Source: an uncultured Oscillospiraceae bacterium (lineage in GTDB: Bacteria > Bacillota > Clostridia > Oscillospirales > Acutalibacteraceae). From it: a DNA stretch of 64,000 bases. A program made the position numbers and the translations under genes. The DNA is taken from positions 13,498 to 77,497 of the forward strand of contig UQSH01000003.1 of NCBI GenBank assembly GCA_900543795.1, given 5' to 3'. The notes beneath the pieces are model-generated. The model did no database searches. It saw nothing but the letters and a program-made list of their open reading frames with translations, and was not told the origin of the DNA. Of the stretch, positions 34,599 to 43,271 are shown piece after piece (the stretch's first letter is position 1; each line of letters starts with the position of its first letter).

Positions 34599-35873
34599 TT
34601 AATTTTTAACTGTGCTGACATTAACGGTATAAGTTCCGTAAACCCAAACATCATTATAATCCTTAACGGAGAAGGTTATCGTTTGCAGCGAAGCACCCTC
34701 CGAAACCGTTGCACTTCCCTGCTGAGAGGATAAATCACACGAAGCAATAATGCTTTCTTTATTTATTTTATCAATAGAATCTGCACTTCCTATAAGGGTT
34801 ATATGACTTTTAGTTAGAGAAACGGCAGTTGAGGTATATCCCTCGGGAGAGTTAATAATAATATCGCTGCGTGATAAAGACACCGTTTTGCTTTCAAAAT
34901 TATTAGGAACCGTAACAGTTACGGTTATCTCATTAGATCCGTCTAAAACAAGCACTCCGCTTATATCGGTTAAATCAAAGGTAAATTCGTTTTCACCCTG
35001 CTTAACCTTAGAAAAATCAATATCACCAACAGTTAAATCGGTTATTCCCGCCGAATCAATAACGCCTGCCTGAACACTGCTTACCGAATAATCAATATCC
35101 ACAAGCGACTCAACATCGGCAGGAGCGTTAACAAAATTAACCTTTGGTTGAAGCGTTTCAACCTTTAAAACGGGAATGTTTGCGGTTACGGCAGTGTCAA
35201 TAGTTATATAATCAATCTTGTTGCCCTTTGCATCTGCGGCAATAAGATTTAAATCTACCGTTTGGGACTGTGTTAAACCGTTTGGCAGCTCAATATCTGC
35301 GTAAACAGTCGAAATTTGATCAACATAGGTTTTAGGACCTTTAACAGTTACCTGATCGGTATTTAAGGTTGCCGTGCCCGAAACATAGCCGTCTGCCGTA
35401 AAATCCGTGTTTACAAAATTAAGGTCAACGGGAAATGTTCTTTCCTCTGCAACATCATAATATCCCTCGGCAGAGGTTGGATAATAGCTTTTTACATTAA
35501 ATTCGGCACCGTCTGCCGCCTGAACGATTATAGGAACGGAATGATAGCCCGTTGATGTTACGGTGCTTATTTGAAGATAGGCATTAAAATCATCGGCAGA
35601 AATATCCTTTGCAAGATATTTTTTGCATGAAACGGTTACCTCAACCGTTATATCCTTTGAATCGTAATATTGAATACCAAGCTGCTCAGCAAGCGTTCCG
35701 GAAAAATCAACCGATACGGGAACGGTTATTTTCTTTGTTGTTTCGGGAGCAAGATTTATTGAGGTTGCAATCCAAATAACAACTGCTGCAAGAACAGAGC
35801 AGATTATAAGATATTTATCGTTATAAACAAGCTTTCGTATAGAGAATTTGCTCTTTTTATTTTTATCTGCCAT
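34599..35873 (-). CDS. cdaR: YbbR-domain protein, CdaR-like regulator of diadenylate cyclase
   Basis: A 424-residue protein with one N-terminal membrane anchor (about residues 20-40, YLIICSVLAAVVIWIATSIN) and an extracytoplasmic part of about three or four YbbR repeats, recognisable as TVPVSVDFSGTLAEQLGIQY-type and VTVKGPKTYVDQIS-type strands. In Firmicutes CdaR binds CdaA and modulates c-di-AMP synthesis. It directly follows cdaA with a TAATG overlap, as in the conserved cdaA-cdaR-glmM cluster. glmM is not adjacent here. Confidence 0.9.
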   Translation of the reverse strand: MADKNKKSKFSIRKLVYNDKYLIICSVLAAVVIWIATSINLAPETTKKITVPVSVDFSGTLAEQLGIQYYDSKDITVEVTVSCKKYLAKDISADDFNAYLQISTVTSTGYHSVPIIVQAADGAEFNVKSYYPTSAEGYYDVAEERTFPVDLNFVNTDFTADGYVSGTATLNTDQVTVKGPKTYVDQISTVYADIELPNGLTQSQTVDLNLIAADAKGNKIDYITIDTAVTANIPVLKVETLQPKVNFVNAPADVESLVDIDYSVSSVQAGVIDSAGITDLTVGDIDFSKVKQGENEFTFDLTDISGVLVLDGSNEITVTVTVPNNFESKTVSLSRSDIIINSPEGYTSTAVSLTKSHITLIGSADSIDKINKESIIASCDLSSQQGSATVSEGASLQTITFSVKDYNDVWVYGTYTVNVSTVKN

Positions 35874-36742
35874 TATTTTTTAATCCTCCTAACAAGCTTT
35901 GAAATAATCTTATCATCAGAGGAGGAGCCGCTCGGAATAAAGGTGTTCATAAGAACATCTCTTAATTCACCGTCTGAAATATCGTGATACAAAACACCGT
36001 TTAAGGCATAAGAAATTGCGCCTGTTTCCTCCGAAACAACAACAACAATTGCATCGCTTTCCTCTGAAAGTCCGACAGCAGCACGGTGGCGTGTTCCGTA
36101 TTTGGAATTAAGGTCCTTTTTGGTCAGCGGAAGAATACAACCTGCGGCGTAGGCTCTGCCGTTTCTTATAACAAGTGCACCGTCATGAAGAGGAGTTTTC
36201 GGATAAAAAACATTTTCAATAAGTGCTCTTGATGCCTTTGCATCAATCAGAGTTCCGCTATCTATAACATTTCCGAGAAGAGTATCATTTTCAAAAACAA
36301 TAAGCGCCCCTGTTTTTGAATCACTCATATTAGAGCACGCCTTAATTGTTGCTTCAATACCCTCTTGAATTTCGGAAATTTCAACTGCAACGCCGGGATG
36401 AATAATAGTTTTGAAATTTTTTCTTGCGGTGCCCTTTCCGATTTGTTCAAGAATATTTCTTATTTCGGGTGCAAAAAGAATTGCAACAATAAGAATAATA
36501 TTTCCGAAAATCTGCTTGAATATTATTGAAGAAGCCTCCATATTAAGAAGATTAACAAACAGATAGATTGCGGCAAGAAAAATTATACCCTTAACGAGCT
36601 GCATAGCTCTTGTTTCTCTGATAATTCTTACACAGATATAGATTACGACAGTAACCATAACTATATCGAGGAAATCAGTTAACCGAAAGGTTGAAAAAAC
36701 ACTTAATATTTGATTGAAAAAATCATTTATACTGTTGAACAT
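35873..36742 (-). CDS. cdaA: Diadenylate cyclase CdaA
   Basis: The enzyme makes the second messenger c-di-AMP from two ATP, controlling potassium uptake, osmotic and cell-wall balance. Three N-terminal membrane helices are followed by the DAC domain with the catalytic motifs DGALVIRNGRAYAAGC and GTRHRAAVGLSEESDA, plus VVVVSEETGAIS. The start is taken as ATG 36742 behind GGATG; ATG 36751 is a near alternative. It is the first gene of the cdaA-ybbR pair. Confidence 0.95.
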   Translation of the reverse strand: MFNSINDFFNQILSVFSTFRLTDFLDIVMVTVVIYICVRIIRETRAMQLVKGIIFLAAIYLFVNLLNMEASSIIFKQIFGNIILIVAILFAPEIRNILEQIGKGTARKNFKTIIHPGVAVEISEIQEGIEATIKACSNMSDSKTGALIVFENDTLLGNVIDSGTLIDAKASRALIENVFYPKTPLHDGALVIRNGRAYAAGCILPLTKKDLNSKYGTRHRAAVGLSEESDAIVVVVSEETGAISYALNGVLYHDISDGELRDVLMNTFIPSGSSSDDKIISKLVRRIKK

Positions 36743-36815
36743 TAAAAACATCCGTTCTTTAATTATTTATATCTTAATTATTTTAACATATTTAGCCGAA
36801 TTAATAAAGCAAAAA

Positions 36816-37955
36816 TCAAAGTTTTTTCAAAGTATTTAAAAAAACTTCACATTCATAGGCGGTAGTGAAGCTTGAGGGACACAGTCTTACCGTTCCCCGT
36901 TCAATAGTTGAAAAATGCCTGTGTGCGAGAGGAGCACAATGAAGTCCTCCCCTAACCGCTATGCCGTTTTCTGCAAGAAGGGCAGCCGTTTTTTCGCTTG
37001 AATAGTCCTTATAATTAAATGAAACTATCGGAGCACTGTGATTATATTGAGGCTTTGGACAGTAAAGATAAGCGTTCCTCGCCGTTGAAAGATAATCATA
37101 AAGCCTTTGAGCAGTTGAAAGCTCACGGCGGTATAGATTATCCATACCGTTTTTATTTATAAAATCTATTCCTGCACCGAGTGAGATTATTCCGGGATTA
37201 TTAAGAGTTCCCGCTTCAAGCCTGTCGGGCAGGAAATCCGGTTGATGAGGATTAACCGAATTACTGCCCGTTCCGCCTTCAAGCAGAGTGTTTAGCGTTA
37301 TTCCCTCCTTAACGGCAATAAATCCCGTGCCCATTGAGCCAAGCAGGCACTTATGACCGGGAGCGCATAGAATATCTATATTATCTTTTTGGGCATTTAA
37401 CGGGATTAATCCGGCTGACTGTGCGCCGTCAACAACAAAGCGAATTGAATGCTTTTTCGCCATAGCACCTATTTTTGAAACAGGAAGCAACACACCGAAA
37501 ACATTTGAAGCCGACAAGCAAACAATTAAGGAGGTGTTTGGCTTAATAAGGCTTTCAAAATTTGAAACGCATATATCCTCGTCAAAATCGAAATCGGCAA
37601 TATCATATTCAGCTATGCCGTCATCGCGAAGCTTATTAACAGTTCGCCAAACTGCATTGTGTTCAAGAGAGGAAATAATAATTCTGTCGCCCTTTTTAAC
37701 GCTTCCCTTAATTGCTATATTAATCGCCTCCGTGCAGTTTTTTGTGAAAGAAACATTTTGCGCTTCAAAGCCAAACATATCTGCAATTTTTTCTCTGACT
37801 GCAAATATTCTTTCGGCAGATAAAACAGACTGCTTATATCCTCCCCTGCCCGAATTGAAGCTGTATTTTTTCAGAGCTAAAACACCTGCGGAGATAACAC
37901 CTGTTGGCTTAGGATAAGATGTTGCGCCGTTATCAAGATATATCAAGCCGTTCAA
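36816..37955 (-). CDS. Cysteine desulfurase-like class V aminotransferase (TIGR01977 type)
   Basis: A 379-residue PLP enzyme of the IscS/SufS superfamily. The PLP Lys lies in CAPGHKCLLG; YLDNGATSYPKP is the N-terminal start, TKNCTEAINIAIKG and DGAQSAGLIPL are cofactor contacts, and GLHCAPLAHR contains the likely persulfide Cys. The pattern is that of the am_tr_V_EF2568 subfamily rather than housekeeping IscS. It overlaps the DUF3343 gene by 23 bp, a pairing seen in clostridia and thought to concern sulfur or selenium carriage. Substrate and acceptor are inference. Confidence 0.88.
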   Translation of the reverse strand: MNGLIYLDNGATSYPKPTGVISAGVLALKKYSFNSGRGGYKQSVLSAERIFAVREKIADMFGFEAQNVSFTKNCTEAINIAIKGSVKKGDRIIISSLEHNAVWRTVNKLRDDGIAEYDIADFDFDEDICVSNFESLIKPNTSLIVCLSASNVFGVLLPVSKIGAMAKKHSIRFVVDGAQSAGLIPLNAQKDNIDILCAPGHKCLLGSMGTGFIAVKEGITLNTLLEGGTGSNSVNPHQPDFLPDRLEAGTLNNPGIISLGAGIDFINKNGMDNLYRRELSTAQRLYDYLSTARNAYLYCPKPQYNHSAPIVSFNYKDYSSEKTAALLAENGIAVRGGLHCAPLAHRHFSTIERGTVRLCPSSFTTAYECEVFLNTLKKL

Positions 37956-38160
37956 CCCCCAAAACCTTTATTGAATTTTGCTCAAGCACCGCAACCGCCT
38001 GCCTTACATCTCTTTCACTTACGATAACTGTCCAGCCGCAGCCGTCGCCCTTTTGAATGTCGGTTAATCTTTTAATGCTTGCATTAATATTATATTTTAA
38101 AAGAAGATTTTTAGACCTTTGTGCATTTGTAATAGATCCTGTTTTTATATAAAATCGCAT
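37933..38160 (-). CDS. DUF3343 protein (putative Se/S carrier)
   Basis: A small protein of about 75 residues: MRFYIKTGSITNAQRSKNLL ... GCGWTVIVSERDVRQAVAVL. The length, the early SITNAQRSKNLL helix and the GCGW Cys motif fit DUF3343, a family found beside cysteine desulfurase-like and selenium-metabolism genes. ATG 38160 is preferred; an ATG four codons earlier (38172) lies inside the structured repeat. The 3' end overlaps the desulfurase gene, so the two are translationally coupled. The single Cys could carry a persulfide or selenide; this is inference. Confidence 0.8.
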   Translation of the reverse strand: MRFYIKTGSITNAQRSKNLLLKYNINASIKRLTDIQKGDGCGWTVIVSERDVRQAVAVLEQNSIKVLGVERLDIS

Positions 38161-38328
38161 AATAATTCCCATAGCCTTTCCGGCTACAAATAATTTTAAA
38201 AAATTCCTAACACCTTATTGTAGCCGGGATAAGGTGTATAATGGGAATTCAGCCGTCTCAAAATTGTGCCACAGGCAAATTTCGAGTGCAATAAAATCGG
38301 ATTAATGTGATTTTTCACAATAACACCT
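38158..38328 (-). repeat. Structured repeat, copy B (hairpins plus pseudoknot) abutting the DUF3343 gene
   Basis: Homologous to 4723-4890, roughly 80% identical by eye. P1 is 38315-38323 with 38302-38310 (one mismatch); P2 is 38278-38286 with 38257-38265; P3 is 38231-38249 with 38202-38216. The P3 loop (38219-38227) and 38180-38188 form the same 9-bp pseudoknot as in copy A. In the P3 core CGCC/GGCG of copy A becomes CACC/GGTG, a compensatory change. It ends in the same double ATG, with the DUF3343 start as the second. The rest of the gap to 38463 holds only a terminator hairpin. Confidence 0.75.
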
Positions 38329-38412
38329 AATTTCAGTTCATATTACATAATATGCCGAAGGAGGCATTAAGGGAACATTGACGCTTTTCGTAAATTGCAG
38401 CCGCAACAAGTA

Positions 38413-38444
38413 AATGCCGCAGAAGCAAGGGCTTCTGCGGCATT
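38413..38444 (-). terminator. Terminator hairpin of the GPH/MFS transporter gene
   Basis: AATGCCGCAGAAGC (38413-38426) pairs perfectly with GCTTCTGCGGCATT (38431-38444), a 14-bp stem with a 4-nt loop. The trailing T-run (TTTACTTG) is weak. Confidence 0.65.
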
Positions 38445-38463
38445 CTGCATTGATTAATCTCTA

Positions 38464-41043
38464 TTATTTATCCTGCTTTTTAGCAGCTTTTTCAGCCTTT
38501 TTCATTGCCTTCTCGGCCTTTTTGGCAGCAAGCTCTGCTTCCTGCTCTGCTCGTTTAAGGGCCGCTAATTCCTCTTTTTCACGGTCCTCTTGATCGGCAT
38601 TAATCTTTGCCTCGTCATAAAGAGCGGCAATCTCGTCAAAATGGCTGTAATTCTCTTTTTGAAGAAGAAGCTTTCTTGCGTCAAGATAAGGCTTTGCAGA
38701 ACGGTTAAACTGTGCGTACTCATCCTGCTTTTTCTTTGCCTGAGCAATAACATTTTTATCTTCTTTTTCAAGCACCTTAATTTGAGCTGAAATTTCAGCA
38801 ACCTTATTCTTTTCGCCGTTTTTCTTAGCGGCTGCCTTTTCTTTATTAAGCTCAAAGATTTTAGCTTCGATTTCGTCTTCCCGTTCGAACAAATCGGTTA
38901 TATCAGACATTTGCGGTTCAACAAAGCTCTTAACGGAGCCGTAATGCTTATCATACGCTTTCTTTGCCGAAATGCGATTTTTGGCAAGCTGAACATCAAA
39001 TGCTCTGCGCTCCTTTTGTCCCTCTGTTTTATTCGGAAGAGCCTTGGCTTTCTTGAGATCTGCTTTAAGAGAGCTCATTGAAGAATCGGCAATTCCTTCA
39101 AGTCCTGCTTCATAAATCCTTGTATAAACATCAATCTGATGAATATAATTATCTGTTTGGAACTTATCAAGCTCCTTGCAAACAAACTTTGAAATTTCGA
39201 TTTCCTCATTGAACGCAAGATTTTCACGATACTGCTTTTTAGCAGCCCTTCGCTCTGCCTTGCCGGAAACTGATTTATACATTTTCTTATCTGCTTCCTT
39301 CGGCTGAGCAGCAGCCATTTCTCTTGCATTTTCAACCATCTCAATTGCTTCAACAATTTGATGGTTATCAAGAGCCTTATTACCGTAATCCTCAAAAAGT
39401 GAACGAACCTTAAGAACACGAACAACGGATTTTTGCTTATACTCATCAAAATCATAGAAGAAGAACGGAATAACATTCATAACGGCACCGCCTGCCGCAA
39501 CGATAACAAGAATGCGAAGAAGCGGTATAAGTGTTCCGCTGACATCATAAAGGGCATTTGAAGCCGCAAACATATCCTGACCGTTAGCTGCCTGCTGTTG
39601 AAGCATAGCTCCGATTGTGTCTTCATTTCCCGGCAATACTCTTGACATTATGTTTGAATTTAAAACAACCGTTTTAGCGTTTGAAACAGTCATTCCGAAT
39701 TTTTCTTGGAGTGCAGGAAGAACAACTGCCGTTGCAAGAGTTATAACATTACCGATTGCGGTAATTGCAGAGAACATTCCGTCTATTCTTTCGCCGCTTA
39801 TGTACTGCTGATAATCGCGTATATCCGCCTGAATTGACGGTGTTAAAATATGGGCAAACGCACCTACAATGCCATTGAAATAAAGACAAATAAGAACGCA
39901 CCAAATGATATATGATTTAAGGTTGCCCGTTTCATCTACGCCTGCCGTTACAAACGGAAGCATCATAATAATAAATAAAATGTTAAGAAGATTCGTTACA
40001 ATCTGAACATTTTTCTTTCCGTATTTACGAATAAAGAACGGAGCGAGAATCATTCCCCAAAGGGCAGAGTTTCCGTTTAGCGTTACAATGATACTATATA
40101 CATTACCGGAGCAAGCACCGCCGTAATTATAAAGCCAATAAAGGATATTACTGTATGCAGTTTCAAGGAAGCCAATCCAACCTGCGAGTGCAATAATCCA
40201 GAAATATTTGTTTTTTGCAACCGCTTTTAGAGAATCAAAAAACTTAACCTGAACAACATGTGTTTTTGCCTGAATAATCTTTTCCTGAGTGTTGGCATAA
40301 ACAACAACTAACAAAGCTATACCTATTATACTGAGGATAGGATAAACAAGCCTGTAAACACGAACATCGGTTTGATTTGTGTGGTAAACATTCTGCGCAA
40401 TAATCGGCATAATTAAATTTACAACAGAAGGGCCGAGTGAATAAATTACACTTTTAATTGACGCAACATCAGCTCTTTCCTGTGAATTAGGAGAAAGAAC
40501 ATGAATAAGATTTTCATAAGCATCATAAAAGAAATAATAAAAGAATTGCAAAAGGACATTGAAAATCAAAAGAACAACACATTTTGCAATGTAATCTGCT
40601 GTTTTATCGCCGATAACGGCATTAGTTCCAACAATTAATTTAAGCTTATCATACGGGAACCAAACCATTGCAATAAACAGGAGTGCAGACGGGATACCCA
40701 TTCTGATAATATACGGTCTGTATTTTCCTGCTTTATTTCGTGTGTTATCAATAATATTAGCCCTTAATCCCGTTAACGGAATACCCGAAAGAACTGCGAT
40801 AACATACATTATATACATATCTGTCGGCCCGATACCGATTGTGCCTGTAATAAACACATTCGTTGAAGCGAGCAAACAGGTCCAGCTCATTGTAACAATA
40901 AGATAAAAACCGATACCGCCGAAGGCATAAGACAAAATTTCCTTGAAATTCATATACCTTCCCTTTGGCGGATCATTCCAGTAATATCTGACATTATCAA
41001 TTACCGAAACAATCTTTTCTTTTAATCCGGCATTCTCCGCCAT
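38464..41043 (-). CDS. GPH-family (MFS) sugar transporter with a long charged C-terminal tail
   Basis: A protein of 859 residues. Residues about 1-535 hold some twelve membrane segments of a glycoside-pentoside-hexuronide:cation symporter (MelB/XynP-like): MNFKEILSYAFGGIGFYL, DNTRNKAGKYRPYI and the late SGERIDGMFSAITAIGNV segment are typical. Family members are usually 450-500 residues. The remaining ~320 residues are highly charged, Lys/Glu/Ala-rich, predicted coiled coil, ending in repeated AKKAEKAMKKAEKAAKK sequence, and should be cytoplasmic. The substrate is unknown; a glycoside is likely. Expression comes from its own promoter. The tail does not look like a known PTS EIIA domain. Confidence 0.85.
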   Translation of the reverse strand: MAENAGLKEKIVSVIDNVRYYWNDPPKGRYMNFKEILSYAFGGIGFYLIVTMSWTCLLASTNVFITGTIGIGPTDMYIMYVIAVLSGIPLTGLRANIIDNTRNKAGKYRPYIIRMGIPSALLFIAMVWFPYDKLKLIVGTNAVIGDKTADYIAKCVVLLIFNVLLQFFYYFFYDAYENLIHVLSPNSQERADVASIKSVIYSLGPSVVNLIMPIIAQNVYHTNQTDVRVYRLVYPILSIIGIALLVVVYANTQEKIIQAKTHVVQVKFFDSLKAVAKNKYFWIIALAGWIGFLETAYSNILYWLYNYGGACSGNVYSIIVTLNGNSALWGMILAPFFIRKYGKKNVQIVTNLLNILFIIMMLPFVTAGVDETGNLKSYIIWCVLICLYFNGIVGAFAHILTPSIQADIRDYQQYISGERIDGMFSAITAIGNVITLATAVVLPALQEKFGMTVSNAKTVVLNSNIMSRVLPGNEDTIGAMLQQQAANGQDMFAASNALYDVSGTLIPLLRILVIVAAGGAVMNVIPFFFYDFDEYKQKSVVRVLKVRSLFEDYGNKALDNHQIVEAIEMVENAREMAAAQPKEADKKMYKSVSGKAERRAAKKQYRENLAFNEEIEISKFVCKELDKFQTDNYIHQIDVYTRIYEAGLEGIADSSMSSLKADLKKAKALPNKTEGQKERRAFDVQLAKNRISAKKAYDKHYGSVKSFVEPQMSDITDLFEREDEIEAKIFELNKEKAAAKKNGEKNKVAEISAQIKVLEKEDKNVIAQAKKKQDEYAQFNRSAKPYLDARKLLLQKENYSHFDEIAALYDEAKINADQEDREKEELAALKRAEQEAELAAKKAEKAMKKAEKAAKKQDK

Positions 41044-41090
41044 AAAACCATCCTCTCATCTTTTAAGTCGGCGTTATGACGCCATATATA

Positions 41091-41119
41091 AATTTAACAT
41101 ATTTTCACTCTTAAAGCAA
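41091..41119 (-). promoter_or_regulatory. Sigma-A promoter of the GPH transporter with adjacent palindrome
   Basis: On the minus strand TTGCTT (41114-41119), a 17-nt spacer and TAAATT (41091-41096). The palindrome GGCGT-TATG-ACGCC (41070-41083) covers the expected start of transcription, a position suited to an operator. Confidence 0.5.
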
Positions 41120-41169
41120 GATATTTTATATATATTTCATCAAAAAGTATAATAAAAACCAAAAAAAGA

Positions 41170-41197
41170 TTTCCGCAGGCAGAAAAACCTGCGGAAA
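41170..41197 (-). terminator. Rho-independent terminator of the lipoprotein gene
   Basis: TTTCCGCAGG pairs perfectly with CCTGCGGAAA around an 8-nt loop, followed on the minus strand by TCTTTTTTT. Confidence 0.85.
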
Positions 41198-41232
41198 ACC
41201 TTACATCTGTTTAAAAATGACAATCCGAATAT

Positions 41233-42117
41233 TTAAAAGTTAATTTCCGTTACCCGTCCGTCAGAATGCGTTGCCGAAATAACACCGTTTGAATATTCAT
41301 AGGATTTTGTTTGGAAAAGCTCTGCAAACATATCGCTGTTTTGCTCAGGAACGGCAGTTGATTTATCTGCAAAGGTTAAATCACATTCTATGCCGTTTTT
41401 TTGAAGCCCCATATATGTCATTCCGAAATACGACAAGCCGTTGCCCTGCGAATACACCTTTTCTCCGTAAGGATCAAAATAATACCTCTCGCCGTTGATT
41501 TCAAGCTCTGTTAAAAAGTGAGTTGCATCATATCCCTTTGCGTACACTCTTGAGGCAGGTATTCCCTGCTGTTGAAGAAGAAAATTGAAGGCTGCTTCAA
41601 ATGCAGATGCCGAACCCTTTTTTTCAACTATTGCATCGAATGCAGTTGAATAGGAATAATCAATTTCAACATTTTGAGCAAGATAACTGTAAAGATTTAG
41701 GATAAATTCGTTGTCAGAAACAGCTCCTGCTTTACATTCTTCAAGAATTACAGAAGCCTTCTCCTTAAATTTATCAACAAGCCTTTTATGCTCCTTTGAG
41801 GAATTCTTATATCTAATTCTAACGCTTTTGGAATCGGAATTTTGCTTAATGCTTTCAACAAGATCGGAAAGAGGAAAGCTTGTGTAAAACATAGTTGTTG
41901 CCTCGTTAAACTCCTCTTCGCCTACCTCTGCACTCTCCTCTGCGTTCATTACTGCATTAAAGAGAGACAAATAAGCATTTTTTGATTCCTGTGAATAATC
42001 GGAAAGCCTTGCGTCATAGGAAGCCTTCATTTCTCTGATTTCAACCTGCTTTTTACACCCGGAAAAAGTGCAGGCGCAAAGTAAAACGCAAAGCAAAACA
42101 GAAACAATCTTTTTCAT
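41233..42117 (-). CDS. Lipoprotein with a degenerate transglutaminase-like domain
   Basis: A type II signal peptide (KKIVSVLLCVLLCACTFSGC) puts the lipid-modified Cys at about residue 21. The rest is a helical N-terminal half and a C-terminal domain that follows the bacterial transglutaminase pattern: the Cys-motif helix reads KGSASAFEAAFNFLLQQQGI, then DATHFLTELEINGERYYFDP. The His and Asp of the triad are present, but the catalytic Cys position (GxC) is Ala/Ser, so it is probably a non-catalytic binding version. The start is ATG 42117 with GGATGG upstream. It follows sir2 directly; a membrane-surface role is inferred. Confidence 0.75.
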   Translation of the reverse strand: MKKIVSVLLCVLLCACTFSGCKKQVEIREMKASYDARLSDYSQESKNAYLSLFNAVMNAEESAEVGEEEFNEATTMFYTSFPLSDLVESIKQNSDSKSVRIRYKNSSKEHKRLVDKFKEKASVILEECKAGAVSDNEFILNLYSYLAQNVEIDYSYSTAFDAIVEKKGSASAFEAAFNFLLQQQGIPASRVYAKGYDATHFLTELEINGERYYFDPYGEKVYSQGNGLSYFGMTYMGLQKNGIECDLTFADKSTAVPEQNSDMFAELFQTKSYEYSNGVISATHSDGRVTEINF

Positions 42118-42132
42118 ATCAATATCCATCCG

Positions 42133-42861
42133 TTACAAATTTACATTAATTTGCGAAAGCACCTCGCCCACCTTGCCGTGAATAACAAGATCAGCCGTGG
42201 CATCGGCAGGAGTCGGCGCCTTATTTATTAAAACAAACTTATTACCCGTAAAAAATCTTATAAAGCCTGCGGCGGGATAAACCGCAAGGCTTGTTCCGGC
42301 AACAATAAGGCAATCGGCATTTGCAATGGCATTTACTGCGGCGTTAACCGTTTTATCGTCAAGCCCCTCCTCATACAAAACAACATCCGGCTTAACGAGC
42401 GAGCCGCATTCATCGCAATATGGAACACCGCTTGATTTCTCAATATATTCGGCGCCGAAAAATTTTCCGCACCCGGTACAATAATTGCGAAGCGTTGAAC
42501 CGTGAAGCTCATAAACACATTTACTTCCCGCCTTTTGATGAAGTCCGTCTATATTCTGCGTAACAACGGCAGAAAGCTTACCTGCCCTTTCAAGCTCTGC
42601 AAGCTTTAAATGAGCGGAATTCGGCAGAGCATCAAGACAAATCAGCTTATCCTTATAAAAACGGTAAAAATAATCCGTGTGTTTTTCAAAAAATGTGTGG
42701 CTTAAAATTTCCTCAGGAGGATAATCGTATTTTTGATTATAAAGCCCGTCCACAGAGCGAAAATCGGGTATGCCGCTTTCGGTTGAAACGCCTGCACCGC
42801 CGAAGAAAACTATATTGCTGCTTTCGTCAACGATTTTTTGCAACTGTTCAATACTGTTCAT
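42133..42861 (-). CDS. cobB: Sir2-family NAD-dependent protein deacylase
   Basis: A sirtuin of 242 residues. FFGGAGVSTESGIPDFRS and TQNIDGLHQKAG form the NAD site, and His in YELHGS is the catalytic base. A zinc ribbon is formed by CTGCGKFF and PYCDECGS. The VAGTSLAVYPAAGF motif binds NAD. It removes acetyl or longer acyl groups from lysines, using NAD+, and can link enzyme activity to redox state. It lies between the MIF-like gene and the lipoprotein gene on the same strand. Confidence 0.93.
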   Translation of the reverse strand: MNSIEQLQKIVDESSNIVFFGGAGVSTESGIPDFRSVDGLYNQKYDYPPEEILSHTFFEKHTDYFYRFYKDKLICLDALPNSAHLKLAELERAGKLSAVVTQNIDGLHQKAGSKCVYELHGSTLRNYCTGCGKFFGAEYIEKSSGVPYCDECGSLVKPDVVLYEEGLDDKTVNAAVNAIANADCLIVAGTSLAVYPAAGFIRFFTGNKFVLINKAPTPADATADLVIHGKVGEVLSQINVNL

Positions 42862-42877
42862 AGTAGCCGCCCTTAAA

Positions 42878-43216
42878 TTAAAAATTCATATTATTCCAGC
42901 CCCATTGAGACGAGCCGCTGTACTTAACATAAACGCAATCGGGAGTAATTCCGAGAACTTCATTGAAAATTGAGCAAACCTCTTTTGTCATTTTCTCGCA
43001 CTGCGAATCACTTGGGCTGCCGAATACTGAAACATCGACAAACGCCATAGGATTACTTTTACCCTTAAAATACATTGAGCACTTATCCTCAAAGGAGAGC
43101 ATAAGCCAGCCCTCGCTTTTTCCGAGAATTTCAATTGCCTTACCGAGCTTTTCCTTGAGCGTTATTTCCTGCTCCTTTGAAATTTCGATATTCGTGTTTG
43201 TGTTGATAAAAGGCAT
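42878..43216 (-). CDS. MIF-family tautomerase-like protein
   Basis: A 112-residue protein of the macrophage migration inhibitory factor/phenylpyruvate tautomerase family: MPFINTNTNIEISKEQE at the N-terminus, FVDVSVFGSPS in the middle, and YVKYSGSSQWGWNNMNF at the end. In this family Pro2 becomes the catalytic N-terminal base after Met removal, which fixes the start at ATG 43216 rather than 43237. The natural substrate of bacterial members is unknown. It probably shares a transcript with sir2, 16 bp away. Confidence 0.9.
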   Translation of the reverse strand: MPFINTNTNIEISKEQEITLKEKLGKAIEILGKSEGWLMLSFEDKCSMYFKGKSNPMAFVDVSVFGSPSDSQCEKMTKEVCSIFNEVLGITPDCVYVKYSGSSQWGWNNMNF

Positions 43217-43271
43217 AATAATCACTTTTCCTTTCAAATATTATCGGAGTAATAACTCACCGATATATAAA

